A stretch of 64,000 nucleotides of DNA from Cyanophora paradoxa (taxonomy: Eukaryota > Glaucocystophyceae > Cyanophorales > Cyanophoraceae): contig QPMI01000436.1 of NCBI GenBank assembly GCA_004431415.1, forward strand, positions 248,001 through 312,000, read 5' to 3'. The notes beneath the pieces were generated by a model. It was given only the letters and a program-made list of their open reading frames with translations, was not told the DNA's origin and searched no databases. The first letter of the stretch is position 1; every line of letters starts with the position of its first letter. This document shows positions 43,455-56,470 of the stretch, one piece after another. A program made the position numbers and the translations under genes.

Positions 43455-46400
43455 TCAGACACTGTCCGGGCGGCGGACGGGGACGCTCCAGGAGGCGGCG
43501 GCGGCGAGCTCGGCGCCGTACGAGCACGCGAGCGTCACGAGGTACGTGCGGGCGACGGACCCCGGCGCCCCCTCCGAGCTGCTGCCACGCCGAGACAGGT
43601 CAGATGCCGATAGGGGGCCACGGCACCGGTGGGCGGGCTCGAGTACACGCACTCGGGGCGGATGTAAGGGCTCAGGAGCACGCGCTTCAGGTCGCCGGAG
43701 CACGTCTGGCGGGCGAGGTCCACGGCAGATTAATCATTGCAATCGAACATCGTGTTCGGCATTTAATTATAATCTGTCCGAGACGCAGTACATAAACAAG
43801 CTGTCGACGTGCACACCTGGTTCCACATATGGATGACAGAGCCGTCGGGGGTGGCGAGGGCCCCGCTTGTGCCGGCCGCAGGGTCGCCAGTCGCGCGGAC
43901 TTTCAGGCGGCAGGCGCTCGCGTGATCGGCGCAGGCGTCCGGGAGGGAGAAGCTGCTCCGGGTCCATCAGCGCTTCCAGGCAGGAAAAGAGGGCCTTCTA
44001 AATCATTTCAGGCTTACCTTAGGTCGACGGGGACGAGCGCGGGGGAGCCGCCGACAATGCCGGCGATCTCCGTGGGGCTCGCGGCGCCCCGCGTGATTCT
44101 GGGCGCGGCCGCCCGCCGCACACGGAAGCGGAGGGGGCACGAGGCGCCGCTCGGGAACGCGCTCGAGTAGATGCGCGCGTCGTATGTGTTTCCAAGCATC
44201 AGCTGCGTGTGCAAGGTCAGACGTGGAACCGAAGTGGACGTCAGGACGCGTACGGTGCGCGCGCACCGGGGTGCCAGGGAGAATGCTCTGGACGGCCGTT
44301 GCCGCTCCGCTCACGGGCCGCATGCACGAGGTGTCGAACTGAGCGGCGGGCGAACGTCAGCGTCAGTGCGCAAACTATGGACGTCGCTATCGACTGCCGC
44401 GCCTGGACAGAGTTGATGAGGTTCGGGGCGGGGACGGAGCACTCCCCCAGGCTTGCCAGCAGCTCTTGCTCCCGCGGCGGGCATCCCTGGCCATGTAGGG
44501 CGCGGGCGTCAGATAGTGAAGCGGCGCGGGCGTCAGAAGCGATCGGCTAGGATCAAGCTGGAGGGACTGCAGCTGCTCACGGCGCGGAAGAAGGGCCCGT
44601 CGAGGTCAACGACGCGGAGCTCGAGGGCGCAGGACCCGTGGGGGCCGCGCCCCGACGTGTTCGTCACGTTGAACGCCACCTGAGAGGCCCTCTTGATATC
44701 CAAGGGGCGGAGGCCTAGGCCTAGCCTATAGGGAGCGAGCCGGCGAACCTTGTGCACGCCGGAGTGGCTGGTGGGGAGGTTTGCGGCCGTCCAGTCGCTG
44801 TTGGAGATATTCGCGAACACGCCGGGGACGAGGCCCTGGCCAGGCGGCTCGCTCTGCCACAGGCCGACGGTAGGCCCCCACTCTGCCACCAGCAGGTTCT
44901 ATAGCAGAATTTGTATATAAGAGCAGAAAGAATGATATGTAAGAGCAGACACGACGGCGTACCTTGAAGTCAGGGACGACCCCGCCGCAGAAGGCGGCCC
45001 CTGCGCCGTCCCGGCGCGCGACGCCGAGGCGAGAGATCGTCACTGGCGGAGGACACTGTCGCGAGCGAGCAGAAGTCAGATCTAGAGGCGCCAGCAGCTT
45101 CAGCGCATCGGGCACTCAGACCTCGATATCGTAGTAATCAGAGGGCGGCGGGTAGGGATAGGGATAGCACTGCTGCGGTGGGGCGCTAGCGCTGGGCGGT
45201 GTGGTGACCGCTTCGACGTACGCGTCGTATTGGATCGGACCCACGCAGTTCGCATCCGATACAGCCAGCGTGAAATTGCCGCTCGAAGCACTCGTCAGAG
45301 AGCCTGCGCGGCATATGCAACTATGAGGACCACTCACTCAGCCCCCTACGCTGCGGCGCATCGGTTTTAAGCCTCCAAATTTAATCTCTAGTGTATAATG
45401 CCAGTTCGATCGGCTTTCTCTGTTTTCTGATGTCTTGATGGTTATGATTTCAATATTGCAATTAATTATAACTATTTTTCGCGCACCTTCCACGAGGATG
45501 TAGTACGGGTTGTTCGGCATCAGTGAGTAGAACTTCTCATTTGTCACGACCAGCGAGCAGCCGGCAGCTGTACGTATACGATACCGATGCCTCAGCCTAT
45601 AGAGCATGCAAATCGCAAAACCGGACAAGAACGTACACGTCGCAACTAGGAGGCTGTTTGTGGCGCCGGGGCAGCCAAAGTAGAAGGATAGGGTCGGGGC
45701 AAAGTATGGAGTCGGGTTGCACACGTTGATCGTTATGCTCGTCCTGCGCGCGCGCAGCTTTCCCATCAATATTCCACGTTTACTTTGCGTCAGAACTTAA
45801 AATGAAGAAGAGACTAACGTTGGTCTGGTCAGGTTGCGCAGGAGGAACAGGGTGGCGCCGCCGCCAAGACTCGTGCGCCCGCGCAGCGCCGAGTCTCGCT
45901 TCCGGCAGTACGAGATCGAAGACGCGTCCACGCTCGCCGGGCAGTGCGCGTCTGTACATATAAGAATTTGATCAGGAAGGCCCAACCGGAAAGTCGAATA
46001 AAGCGGTGAAATTGAATATTGTACGCACATGTTGGCGTAGGGTCCGCGCCGAGCTTGCAATACTCCTCCTTTCTGCCGTGGCCATGGCCAGCGAGTACAG
46101 TAAGTATCGAATATTAATTAATATCGGTGGAATCGGCATGTCCAGACCGCGAAAACCACGAGTTTGCGAGGCCGTGCTCGTTGACCCAGGAAGCCCATGT
46201 CGCAGTGTTTGCGTTCTTCATAAAATGCACCGCGTAATACGTGCCTGCGAGCGTAAGATGTTCGCTTGGCGATTCTTTGCGCTGGTCATGGCGCCGGCGC
46301 AAGTGCAAGTGCACATACCGGACAAGAGAACTTTGCCTGTGCTGCCAGTTGCTATAGGAAAATATGCGTTCCACCAGTCGGTCCAGTATTTGGACTGCGA

Positions 46401-49400
46401 GACAAAGTGTATCGATATTTTATTTGAGGACCTATTGCACCGGCCATGGCTATATATGCATATGCGTGAGCCTTCAGCTTCAAAGCGAGCACACCGCGAC
46501 GACCGTGGCTGCCGGATCAGACGGACACCGGTCAGTCACGACGATAGCTTGGCCGTAGACATTCCACGCTCCAGCCCCTGCAAAACTCTCCTTGTCAACC
46601 ACACGAGCAATCAGATTGTTGAGACTCTAACATATACAGTGCTAGTGTACCATACTCGTCGCCATGGTCAGGCATCATGCGGATTCCGTCCGTGTTGAAA
46701 GCGAATTCCTCCCCATTCATTGATACAGGCACCTCGAAGCGCATGACGAAATCCCGATACGATGACGGCCCAATCCAGCTCAAGCCTGCCTTCGTAAGCA
46801 GCGGCTGCAGACCCTGCAAACGATCGCGTGTACGATTAAAATAATAGTATTTTGTCGTAAGATCTAGATCTAGACAACGAGACTTTGCATGCCTCGGCAT
46901 TCGCACCTGAGTACTGTAAGAGCGCGAGACGAGGAGGTCTCTGGAGCAGGTCCCGAGGGGGGCGAACTTGCAGCTGCCGTCATCGGTCCAGTAGTCCGGC
47001 GCGTAGTCACGGTATGGACACATGACGGTGTCGAACACATCGAGGCGGAAGGGGCCTGTCTCGTTGCCGTAGCTAGCTGTGGGAACCAATCCTGGGCCTC
47101 CTGGAAAGTTTCCTTTCACAGGCTGGTATGAGATGGGACCGGGGCCCGCGATATTTTCTGGGTCAACGTTGCCCTGAACGAGAATGTAGTACGTGCCGGG
47201 TCGAATGGAGGTCCCTGCAGATCGCATTGAACGGCGCAAAGAGCCAGAACGATAACCATGGGATGAAGCTACCGTATCGGGTGTTGGTGTATCTTATCGT
47301 CCGGAACCACCCATACAGGCGCCGCTCGTACGACGGCATTGCCGGATTCCCAATGTAAACCGCGAGAGAAGGATACTTGAGCGCGAAATTGCGCAGCGTA
47401 ATTTCGAGCCCGTTGCTGCACGCGGGGGGCAGAGCAGTCAAGATGAGAGCTCCAAGGGCAACGCGCATATAGAATAGAACGCGCGCACTGGTCTTGCTCG
47501 ACGCGTAGGCGGGCGAGAAAGACGCCGGTGGCCTTGGCGGGCTCAGATGCGACGTCGAAGTCTGCGTCGCCCCACTTCAGCAGCTTGCGGTGCAGCTCGC
47601 TCGATCGTCCGACGGTCGTGTTTGCGGTGAAAGAGCAGACGCCGATCTCGCTGCCCGAGAAGAGAGACGCGTTGTACGCGGCGGGGCCAACCATTCCATT
47701 TGCACCTGCGGTCATGCATGCGCTCATTATATAATTAAATATTCATGTATGTTATAGTAAATAAACGAAGACGAAGTAAACGAAGGGTGTTGCCCACCGG
47801 GCAGAAGCATTTTGGTTGTGCTAAGGATCCGATTCGGGCTTCCGTTAAGGATCGAGGCCCGCATCGTGGAGACAGAGCCGTTTACCAGCGCATCCTCGAG
47901 AGCCTGCCGGCCCTGACACATCAACGAGGCAGCGCGTTTAATCTTGATAGATGGGCGCACGGCAAGCGAAGCAGCGGGGAAGGCCTGGCGGTAGAGGGCA
48001 GCGACGCCCGCAGCAATGCCCGCCGCGTAGGACGTCCCGTGGAAGATGCCGGTGGTGGCAGTGAAGCCGGGCAGGCCGTTCGCGCCCGCCACCGCCGCAG
48101 GCCGCAGCGCCGGCAAGCAGCGTCACGGCTGGCCTACCGCGACTCCCAATGGTGACGAGAACCTTCTCCAGACCTGAGCTCCAGCGTTATCGTAAGGAAT
48201 TTAAGCTTGGCCAGAGCGAAATGCAGGAAAAGAAGCTCACCGGCCAGCACGGCGCTGCTCGTTGCCGGGGCAATGCAGTTGCCGGTGGCACCTCCGGAGC
48301 GTGCGAAAGCCTTCACGGCGAAAAGCGTGGCCCCGGGCGCCGCGCCGAACGTGCGGCCCGCCGCGGCCGCGGCGACCGCAGTCCCGTGGGAGTCGGGTGA
48401 GCAGTCGCTCGCCCACTGCTCGCTGCTCTCGCTGTAGAGCGCCGAATCGACATCGTAGAGTCCGACCTATATACGAAATTAAAGATACGCAGGTCGAAGT
48501 CGACAATAGGCTTTAATTGGCATTCGCGATTGCATACCACGCGGCCTTCGAATTCGGCGTGTGAGGCGAGCACGCCCGTGTCAACGACGTATATGTCGAC
48601 GCCAGACCCGTTCACCGTTCCCCGATCAAACCGGCCGTCCAGCGGGCCTGATTGCTGGTCAAGCCTGCAGAGACAGCCGCAGTCAGGAGCGGTCGTGCAG
48701 CGACAGCTGCAGGAGCGTATGCGGGGCTCCGGGAGGGATCGCACCGGTCAAGGTGCCAGGGCACGACGTCGCCCCAGGGCTGCGGCCCGTAGCCGAGCGC
48801 CGTGAAGTCCACCGCTTGGGCGGGCGAGATGAGCTGCGCGGCGATCGAGCCCGAGTCGGTCCGTCGACGTCGGCATGCACCACATGCAGAAGTCAGCGCA
48901 GACCGAGTCGGGCACGATGAACTTGACGCGCGCGTGCTTCTCGAGCTCCGCCTTCACTGCGGCTGACATGCTGCAACGGGGCCCTCGATTCGAATGGGAG
49001 CTTTCTCGAGCTCAAGGGAATCCGAATCCGGAGGGCCGGGGGACTTCACTTAAGCTTCCAGGGGCCGGAGCCAAGGACTGGGGGAGGCTTGCAATTGGGG
49101 ATGGGACTGGGGCGGGGGGAGATCTAGATCTAGAGGGGCAGATTGGAGGGCCAGGGAGGGTTGTTGTTGGGGGGAGGGGGGGGGGGATGGGGGGCCCGGG
49201 GGGGCGGGCGGGCGGAGGGGGGGGGGGGGGGGTGCAGAGGAAGAGAGGGAGCTGGAGGGGGACCCGGGGGCGGGCAGAAGGAGGCAGTCCTAGTTGTGTA
49301 CAAATAAGATGCAATTAGGCTCTAGGGGACCGGGTGGGGTGGATGGGGGGGGGGGGATGGGACTGGGGCGGGGGGGGGCAGATCTAGAAGGGCAGGGTGG

Positions 49401-50410
49401 AGGGGCAGGGTAGAGGGGCAGGGTGGAGGGGCAGGTGGAGGGGGCGGGGGGCGGGGGGGGGGGGAGGGCGCCGGGGGGAGGGGGGGGGTGGGGGGGGAAG
49501 AGAGGAGGCAGTACTACGGATTCGCAAAGACTCATCGCGCGGCCGCCAAAGCCAAAGGGCGGCACCCGAACGGCAAAGGCAAGTGCGCACCTGGCGGAGA
49601 AGCCGCGGAAGGCGTGGAGGTAGGAGTGGTGGAAGCGGGCAGCGCTGCCGTGCCGGCGGGCGGCTGTCCGCGCGTGCTCGCGGACCGCCTCCACGAGCCC
49701 CTCGACCGCGGCCGCGGGCTCCGGCGCCTCGTCGAGATCCTTGAGCGCCACGATGTAGTTTAACAGCTCCTCTGCGCGCGCGCCAGCTTCAATTTGGGTC
49801 CAAGCTCGCGTGCGCATCCAAGCTTAGCCAACGTATGCATCAGTTAGATTTTCCACATGCGCGCACCGGTACCGTCTGTTGAGTTCAGGGCATCTGTATC
49901 GCGGAGCTCGAGGCCCGCCGCGTGCACGTGACCGGTACCGCGCAACTTCTCCAGTTCTCGTGGCAGCACCCCTTTAGAATTCGTGTATGTGGGCAGCGAT
50001 GCCGCCTCCGAAATCGTCGGAAGGACTGCTGCAGCTGCGCACGGCGCCAAGGCCAAGGCCAGGGCGGCCCATCAGGAACACGATCAAACGTGACAGCCGT
50101 GCAGGCCAGCGAGTTTGCAACCGTAAATACCCGAGAATGAGTAGGACTCCCGCGGCCGATCCGTATGATTGAGCGTGTATGTGTCATGAGATATCGATTC
50201 TGCACGCGCGCGGATCATGAGCGTGCTGCAATGCCAGGCGGCGCGTGAGACAGTCAGAGCTATATAGCTAGACCGCAATCATAGCGAATGCGCACCGTGC
50301 GAGTCGGACGAAGCAAAAGCTACGGCACACGTGACCAGCACCCCAACAACGAGCAGCTGCAGCTGCTCGACATGAGCTGCTCTAGATCTACGTGGACGTC
50401 GACGCGCCAT
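43455..50410 (-). CDS. Secreted subtilisin-like serine protease (S8) with long C-terminus
   Basis: Secreted subtilase. First exons in transcript order: 50296-50410 (ATG; signal-like LQLLVVGVLVTCAVAFA), 49873-50034, 49591-49771, 48904-48970, 48745-48833, 48538-48664, 48241-48466, 47961-48173, 47798-47903, 47489-47705, 47311-about 47415, about 46907-47214. An inhibitor-I9-type propeptide spans exons 3-4 (YIVALKDL, HAFRGFSA, VKFIVPDS), followed by PWGDVVPWHLDR. Catalytic Asp is in YVVDTGVLASHAEF, His in DSHGTAVAAAAAG, Ser in HGTSYAAGIAAGVAALY. The catalytic core looks short between His and Ser, and exon 8 changes frame just before the Ser motif, so activity is uncertain. The C-terminal half has repeats of the type GTYYILVQGN, GTYYAVHFMKN and PYYILVEG with GPFRLDV or GNFTLAV strands, like bacterial pre-peptidase C-terminal domains. 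Last exons read TYLVTLACSYGAEL and end at the stop at 43455-43457. Middle exon joins are partly unresolved. Confidence 0.85.
49100..49500 (-). repeat. C-rich tracts in subtilase intron 3
   Basis: Plus-strand G runs and GGGGCAGGGTGGAG repeats (for example 49380-49435) fill a 620-nt intron of the minus-strand subtilase. On the sense strand these are C-rich. No coding potential. Confidence 0.85.
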
Positions 50411-52612
50411 TGCAATTGCAACTGACGCCGCTTTGCCGGGGGAGCCGCTGATCATCATGGGGCATGAGCTGCGTGATGAGCACTGCCAGGGCTGAGCAGT
50501 AGGCCGCCGGGCGGATCTGGATCGGAGATTCGGAGTCTGCGCTGCGCCGGGCCGCGGCCCGCGGGCACTGCGCCGCCGCCGGCCCGCCGGCAGTGCATGC
50601 GCAGCTGGTTCGAGTCCCGACTCCCGAGTCCCGACTCCCGAGTCCGCCCGGCAGTGGGCCGGCACCCGGGGCCGGGAGTCCGGGACCCGGGACCCGGGAG
50701 TCCGGGACTCCGGATCCGCCGATCCGATGATCCGGCCGCCTCAGCGGCCTGCAGGCTGCAGCTCCGAATCGTCTAGTAGTAGATCTGCTCTGATCTGGCG
50801 CCGACTGGCGGCGAGAGTGGCGCCGGCCAAGCGAGATATCGGCATTGATGGCGATCATGAATTCAAACTTGAAAATTCGAATCGCCGTCCATGGCCTTTT
50901 CGGCGACCAGTCGCGTCGTACCCTCAGACTGGGGGCCCAGTGGGGGGCTCAGAGCCTCAGGCCCTCAGACTGCCGCCGGGCCGCTCAGTCCCTCACTGGC
51001 TCAGCGCGGCAGCGCCTTGCAATTGCCAAGTTGGGCCCCCCGGGCCCCGGCCGCCCGGCCCCCCGGCGCCCCCGGGTAGGACCGTGGACCGGGCCGGGCC
51101 GACCCGGGTCGACCCGGTCGGGTCGGCCCGGCAAGCGGGTCGATCGGGCCGACCTCCCGACCCGGGTCAGACCCGATCCGGGCCCGAACCGGGTCGACCC
51201 GGGCCGGAGGGTCTTGGGTACACCCTTGGGGACCATTCTCCACCTTTCTGAAGCGTTGATAAATGCTGAGATCTTCGTCTATATTACACATACTATGTGT
51301 ATTGCACTTATATGTCGCACAGATGCATGCAGATGTACATGTACAGTGGACGTGGTTGCTTGATGGAATATACGTATACGTATACGTACCCCCCCGAAAC
51401 AGCAGAAGTTCGTTTCCGGAGCGCATAATGCATCTAGATATTGCAAATATTGCATCTTTATAATGTTTCTGCTGCATTAAAATTGTAGCACGTTTTCGAT
51501 GTAATTCATCACGTTTGCGGTGTTCTATCGGTCGAAAGCGGGATAGAAGTACCCCCCCAGGGCCGACCCGGGTCGACCCGGTCGGGTCGGCCTGGCGAGC
51601 GGGTCGGGTCGATCGGGCCGACCCCCCGACCCGGTCCACGCCCCTACCCCCGGGCCCCGGCCCGGAGTCGCCAACTCATGACTCATGAGTTCTCGGCAAC
51701 TTCTCAGTCTCCGAGTCTCGCTTGCCGGGTTGGAGTCTTTGAGACCCGGGGTCCCGGACTCGGGTCCCGGAGTCCGAGTCGCTCCTCCATACGTACTAGT
51801 ATACGGTATACTGTGATACTGGAGCCCGAAATTAGTGGACTGACTCGAGCTCAGCAAGTCAAGAATCTCAAGATACCGCGTTGGTAATATATATATACCG
51901 CGCTCAGTTAAATACCGCGGTACCAAATAACGCGGTACCGCGTTAATTTGGTGCCGCGTTAATTCTCTAGGATCGAGGGCCAGGTTTGACACCGCGTTAA
52001 TTTACGCCGCAGTAATTTATTGCCCGACGGGAGTATAGGCTCAGTAGGGCCGGTACTACCGCTCAGGCGCTCACTATTAGGCTGTACAGCCTGTACTAGG
52101 CTCGACTAGGGTTGGCCGGTTGAAATTTCAAGCCATTGAAAATACAGAGGCTCACAGAGTGAGAGTGAACTCGACAAAAGACAGTTGAGAGTGAAAGAGA
52201 CTCTCCGCAGTGCGCAGGGTCTCTGCAAATGCTGCACTGCCGTTTGAAATTTCAATTGAAATTTCAAATCTTTCAAAGGGTCGATTTTCAGTTTCAACGC
52301 CAATTTTCTGTATTTCATGAAATTCACCAACCCTAGGCTCGACTGAGTCGCCTCGGCCCTCAGCCTTGGGCCTCAGCCCTGGCAGCCTGGCAGTGGCTGG
52401 CACCCTGGAGCACGCCCGCGCCTAGTTATATAAGAGGAGGCACAGGCTTAGCGCGCGCGGGCGCCAGCTGTTTAGGTCTACGTATGCCTATAGCTAGGCC
52501 TATGGCTAGCTACAGGCTTGATCATGAGCCCGCGGCTCCAGCTGCAGCTGCTTTGGAGGAGTCTGGGTCGACGTCGACGTCGCGGTCCAGATATCGATGC
52601 ATATGCATACGA
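50411..52612. promoter_or_regulatory. Divergent intergenic region (subtilase / laminin-G gene)
   Basis: About 2.2 kb between two divergent start codons, so both promoters must lie here. It contains GACTCCCGAGTC-type palindromes (50610-50720), a direct repeat pair around 51096 and 51560, an inverted partial copy of MITE-like family 2 (about 51892-52036), and a fragment with TACTGGAGCCCGAAATTAGT (51817-51836) shared with the element at 62231. No specific promoter element could be assigned. Confidence 0.5.
51096..51640. repeat. GC-rich direct repeats flanking an AT-rich island
   Basis: A stretch of about 75 bp made of CCGGGTCGACCCGGTCGGGT words at 51100-51170 recurs in the same orientation at about 51560-51635. 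Between them, 51215-51555 is AT-rich and unlike its surroundings. This resembles an insertion flanked by long direct repeats, but no ORF or terminal motif identifies it. Confidence 0.65.
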
Positions 52613-55096
52613 ATGGCTCGCATGCACGCGCCCGCCGGATGCGCGGCATTCGCTCTAGATCGATATCTCGCACTGCACCGGGACATATGCATATACATCC
52701 TGCTGGCACTCTCGATCGCGGCGACCACAGCTGCAGATGGCGAGCTCGAGCTCGGCGTTCTGTGCAGCGAAATCCAGCCGGAGTACAGCCTAAAGGTGTG
52801 CCATAATCATGATTACGATCGCGGCATCGATACCCGAGGCGCGCGCGATCTCGTCGCTGCTTTAACTGACGCTCAATTGCAACTGCCCCGGCAGCTGGAG
52901 CTCACAACGAACGAGGAGTACACGCGCTCGCTCTTCTGGTCCCAGGCCCGGGACATGACCATCGAACTGTGGGCCAGAGTCCACCCGGACCGCATCGAAT
53001 CGACATCCAACGAAAACGTGCTTAGCCCGGCCTGGTCCGCGCTCACAACGCCAGCGGCCCGTTGGATTCTCCCGAACTCGACCTGTACGGTGCCCCAGGC
53101 CTCTCGTGCTTTTCTTATTCAAGAGCCTCCGCTTGGCTTATCCGCTGGCGGCTGGAGGGTTCGCGCCCCGGAGGGCGTCCAGAGCGCTAGCACTCTGTCG
53201 GGGAGGCGCCCGGCGGAGGCGGCCTTCTGGACACACTACGCGTTTGTGCTCCATGGACAGTCCGGCAAATTAGGCGTTCACTTGAACGGCTGTGCCGCAT
53301 CTAATAACTGTGCCCATCACGGGGTACGTCCCCGCACCCAACAGCGCACCTGCTCTCCGCTGGTCGTTCATGGAGCTTAATCAAGCCATGGCCAAGCCGA
53401 CCGCTATCCGCGAGATAAGCCGACCTTGAGGCTCGCGACCTCCCCCCCCCCCCCCCCCCCCCCCCCTTCCAGCCACCCCTCTCCCCCTCCCAACCTTCCA
53501 GCCACCCCTCTCCCCTCCCAACCTTCCAGCCACCCGGTCTCCCCCTCCCCCCTTCCAGCCACCCCGTCTCCCCCTCCCATGGCCATCTGCCGATTTTCTG
53601 CCCCTACATGTACATATTAATATTCATATTCCGAGTTCTATTCCAGATTCGCGTCTGGGGGCGGGCTCTGGACTCGAGTGAAATCGCAGCCAGCCGGTTC
53701 CGGCGCATCCGCAGCGGCGCCGACAACTACACCACGAACTTTTCCGACCTCAAGATCAACCGTGAGCGCGCGCCCCCCGGCCCGGCCCCAATTGCAACCC
53801 GCGCGCGTGCTTCCTCGCGATATCACGCCCTCTAAACGCCCTCTTGCTCTCAGTCCCGCTCGACTCTGGTGCTCCCGGGACGGACTTCAACGTGTCGACC
53901 ATCATCAACGACGCTGACTGCTCGCCCAAGCCTCTGACTGCCGTCCAGAACGGCAGCGCCCGCTGGGTGCAGTCGGACCCCGGGTTCTGCAGCGGCTTCC
54001 ATGGCGGCGTCCTCCCTGCGAACTACACCGCACGCACCTGTCCTGCAGCAGTCGACAAGAGCGAGATTCCATGCAGTGAGATTCGACCGGATGCCGGTGG
54101 CAGCGTGAAGGTGAGCTGGCGGCGCGGTCGGATCTGTGTTTTATGCCGCGCTCATCATTGCGCAGCTGGAGCTCACCACAGACGAGGACTACACGCGCTC
54201 GTTCTTTGTCTCCGAAACGCAGGGGATGACTGTGGAGTTCTGGGCGAGGCTGGGCCGCTTCAACGCCACCTCCCCCGCGAGCGCCGTCAGCCTGGTCCGG
54301 GCCTCCAACCGTACAACAAACACTACAGTTCTGGACATCACCGGTGACCGGATCTGCTGTTTGTTCACGCTTAAGCTTGCAGTTCGTTGACCGGATCCGC
54401 TGATTCGCCGTGCTTGTTTCCGGATCCCTGGAGCGCAGTCTATGACAGCATAATTTTCAACATGGTGCTCAACGGGGCGCATGTTGAACCTGGCTGGATG
54501 GGGGACACAGACTGGACTTACTGGACACACTACGCCTTTTCCTTCCGCTCTCGGTCTACACAGAACCCGTATCCCTCTTCCGAGACGCTGATGGACTTGT
54601 TCGTAAACGGCACATACAGGCCACCCATGCTTATAGGATTCAACGTACCGCTGCAGCCACGAGAAAGCATTCCTGCCCTCCGGTGGTCCTTCTTGCAGAT
54701 GACCGCAACAGAGCCCCCGAACCTCATCCGTGATGTGAGTATATATCGCCTTCAACTTTTGTTTAGGGGCAACATTATCTGGGGCCCGGGGATCTCCGCA
54801 TGCATGTGTCTAGGGGCACTATCTAAATCTAAAATTTCTGCATGTTATCGCGACGCTCCCATATATAGGCCAAAGTGCTTCACGGCGCGACGGCCGCGGC
54901 GGGCATCCCGTACGTCTCCGCAGCCGCTACCGCCGCCCCACTCTCGGTCCGCCCCCGGCAAACGGCCCGTCTCATCGATATCCGCCGTCTGCTGATTCAG
55001 AGAGCGTCGCATGCGCAGGGCATCGAGCTCCGGTTTGCATGGAGCCTGACCGTCGCCACGTTCGCGACCGCCGTCTTTCAGTTCCTCTGCAGCTGA
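52613..55096 (+). CDS. Secreted two-module laminin-G-like protein with GPI-like tail
   Basis: Eight exons, 1614 nt, 537 aa, all phases matching: 52613-52795, 52895-53323, 53647-53761, 53854-54110, 54166-54343, 54439-54734, 54869-54946, 55019-55096. The ATG at 52613 precedes a signal-anchor-like core (ICIYILLALSIAATTAA). Two related concanavalin/laminin-G-type modules start alike, LELTTNEEYTRSLFW...MTIELWARV and LELTTDEDYTRSFFV...MTVEFWARL, and share FWTHYAF / YWTHYAF. The first closes with IRVWGRALDSSEIAA, typical of such folds. A Cys-containing linker (exon 4) separates them. The last two exons encode GIPYVSAAATAAPLS and a hydrophobic end VATFATAVFQFLCS-stop, like the gene at 5036. Glycan or protein binding at the cell surface is inferred. 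The first module's third exon region lacks the metal-site detail needed to predict a ligand. Confidence 0.85.
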
Positions 55097-55740
55097 CGTC
55101 GACCGGCGTCACCGATCGCGGCTGACGTTTCGACGTCGACCGTGGGATCGCAATTGCACGCGTCATCCGTCTCTATTTGAAGCCAGGCATATCATCCGTC
55201 TCTCCATTGTACGCCTCATCCATCACACGTACGCGTGCAATAGGTTTTTTTATTAATTTACATTTGAATCGTTAATCGTTCGAAGGGGTTGAAGGGGGTA
55301 TCGTTAAGGGGTGAAGGGGGTATCGCTGATTTGTCGTGCCCCCGGGCCCGGGCCTACAGCTACATGAAGCCACAGGCCTCGCCAAGTATTGATGAGGTGT
55401 CTTTTGAATAAACAACAAGTAAGTGTCAATGCCATGTTTTTGAGTGTCAAACTGTTTGTGTGTATGCATGCCATTGCGGTACTATGTCCACATTGGGCAT
55501 TGGTCTTGTAATCGGAGAATCGTGGCCAATAAAAAAGGTGCGAAGCGAATCATGCAATTGCAAATCGAATTTATATTATCAATTCATATGTACAACTGGT
55601 ACGTTACCATAGATGTAAATCTAGCTATCGCGTGCGAATGTTGAGATGTTGACAAGCTAGAAAGCGAGACCACCTTTAATGTAAGTATGCGATTGCGAAC
55701 TGAATTCTCGAACTCCAATTGCGAGCTCAAGCTTTGAGAT
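55097..55740 (+). other. Intergenic after the laminin-G gene
   Basis: Mostly AT-rich with short direct repeats (GTCTC...CATCCGTCTC near 55170-55205 and GGGGGTATCGTTAAGGGGTG near 55296). No coding segment was seen. Confidence 0.5.
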
Positions 55741-55749
55741 ATCTGCTGC

Positions 55750-56470
55750 ACCCGCGAGCCGGATCCATCGGGTGGCGGACGCAGACGCTGTGCGCCCTCT
55801 TGTACATCGAGTCGAAGGGAACGCCCGCCTCCCTCCCAGGCGGGAGCGCGTCGACCGCCATCAGCGTCACTGGCGCGCTCGCCGCGTACAAGTTCCGGCT
55901 ATGGTCTGCGTCGCGGGGCAGCTGTACGGCGCTGCGAGCTCCAGCGGGACCTGTGGCTATATGTGAAGGCGGCCTGTGGCCGGATTTATGAGAAGCTTAA
56001 ACGAAGGCAATGCTGCCTGACTCGCAATTGACTGATTTGCTGGCGGGGTCAAATGAATTATAATCTGCGTCCGGGCTGACGATTGCTGGGCCGGAGCCCA
56101 GGACTGGCGCTGACGTGACTGTCGCTGATGGGATGCACCGACACTTGCAATTTATTAAAATCGAATTGTATACAACGGGCCCTGGCCTGCGACCAGCCGC
56201 GGCCGCTGCAGACGTCCACGCCCACGACCTGCCTCGTCGACTCTTATGTGGACACGAAAGCGAGGGCCTTACAATTGATTTGATTCGTTTCTGTGTCTAT
56301 TGATCCAAATTTGCGCTTCGTACGTAGCAACGTTCCTGACTTCGCCCTCGCGCAGTTGACGTACACCTGCCTAAATGCGCGCGGTTTCGATCCCGCGACC
56401 AGTGCCTGCATCAACGTCGTGCTTGCGGCCGACGGAAACTCCGTGAGACTGTTGGGATTGCAATTAGGAC
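55750..56470 (+). CDS. Probable exons of an extracellular protein, model incomplete
   Basis: At least three segments have coding-like codons: about 55758-55892 (SIGWRTQTLCALLYIESKG, then AISVTGALAAYK), about 56211-56262 (TSTPTTCLVDSYVDTKA), and 56357-56443 (LTYTCLNARGFDPATSACIN, starting after a clear CGCAG acceptor and ending at GTGAGA). The Cys pattern suits a secreted protein. They may be the 5' part of the beta-helix gene downstream or a separate gene. No ATG could be chosen. A further plausible exon at about 56847-56910 reads ITILKGEPSTFDPTKAA. Confidence 0.4.
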
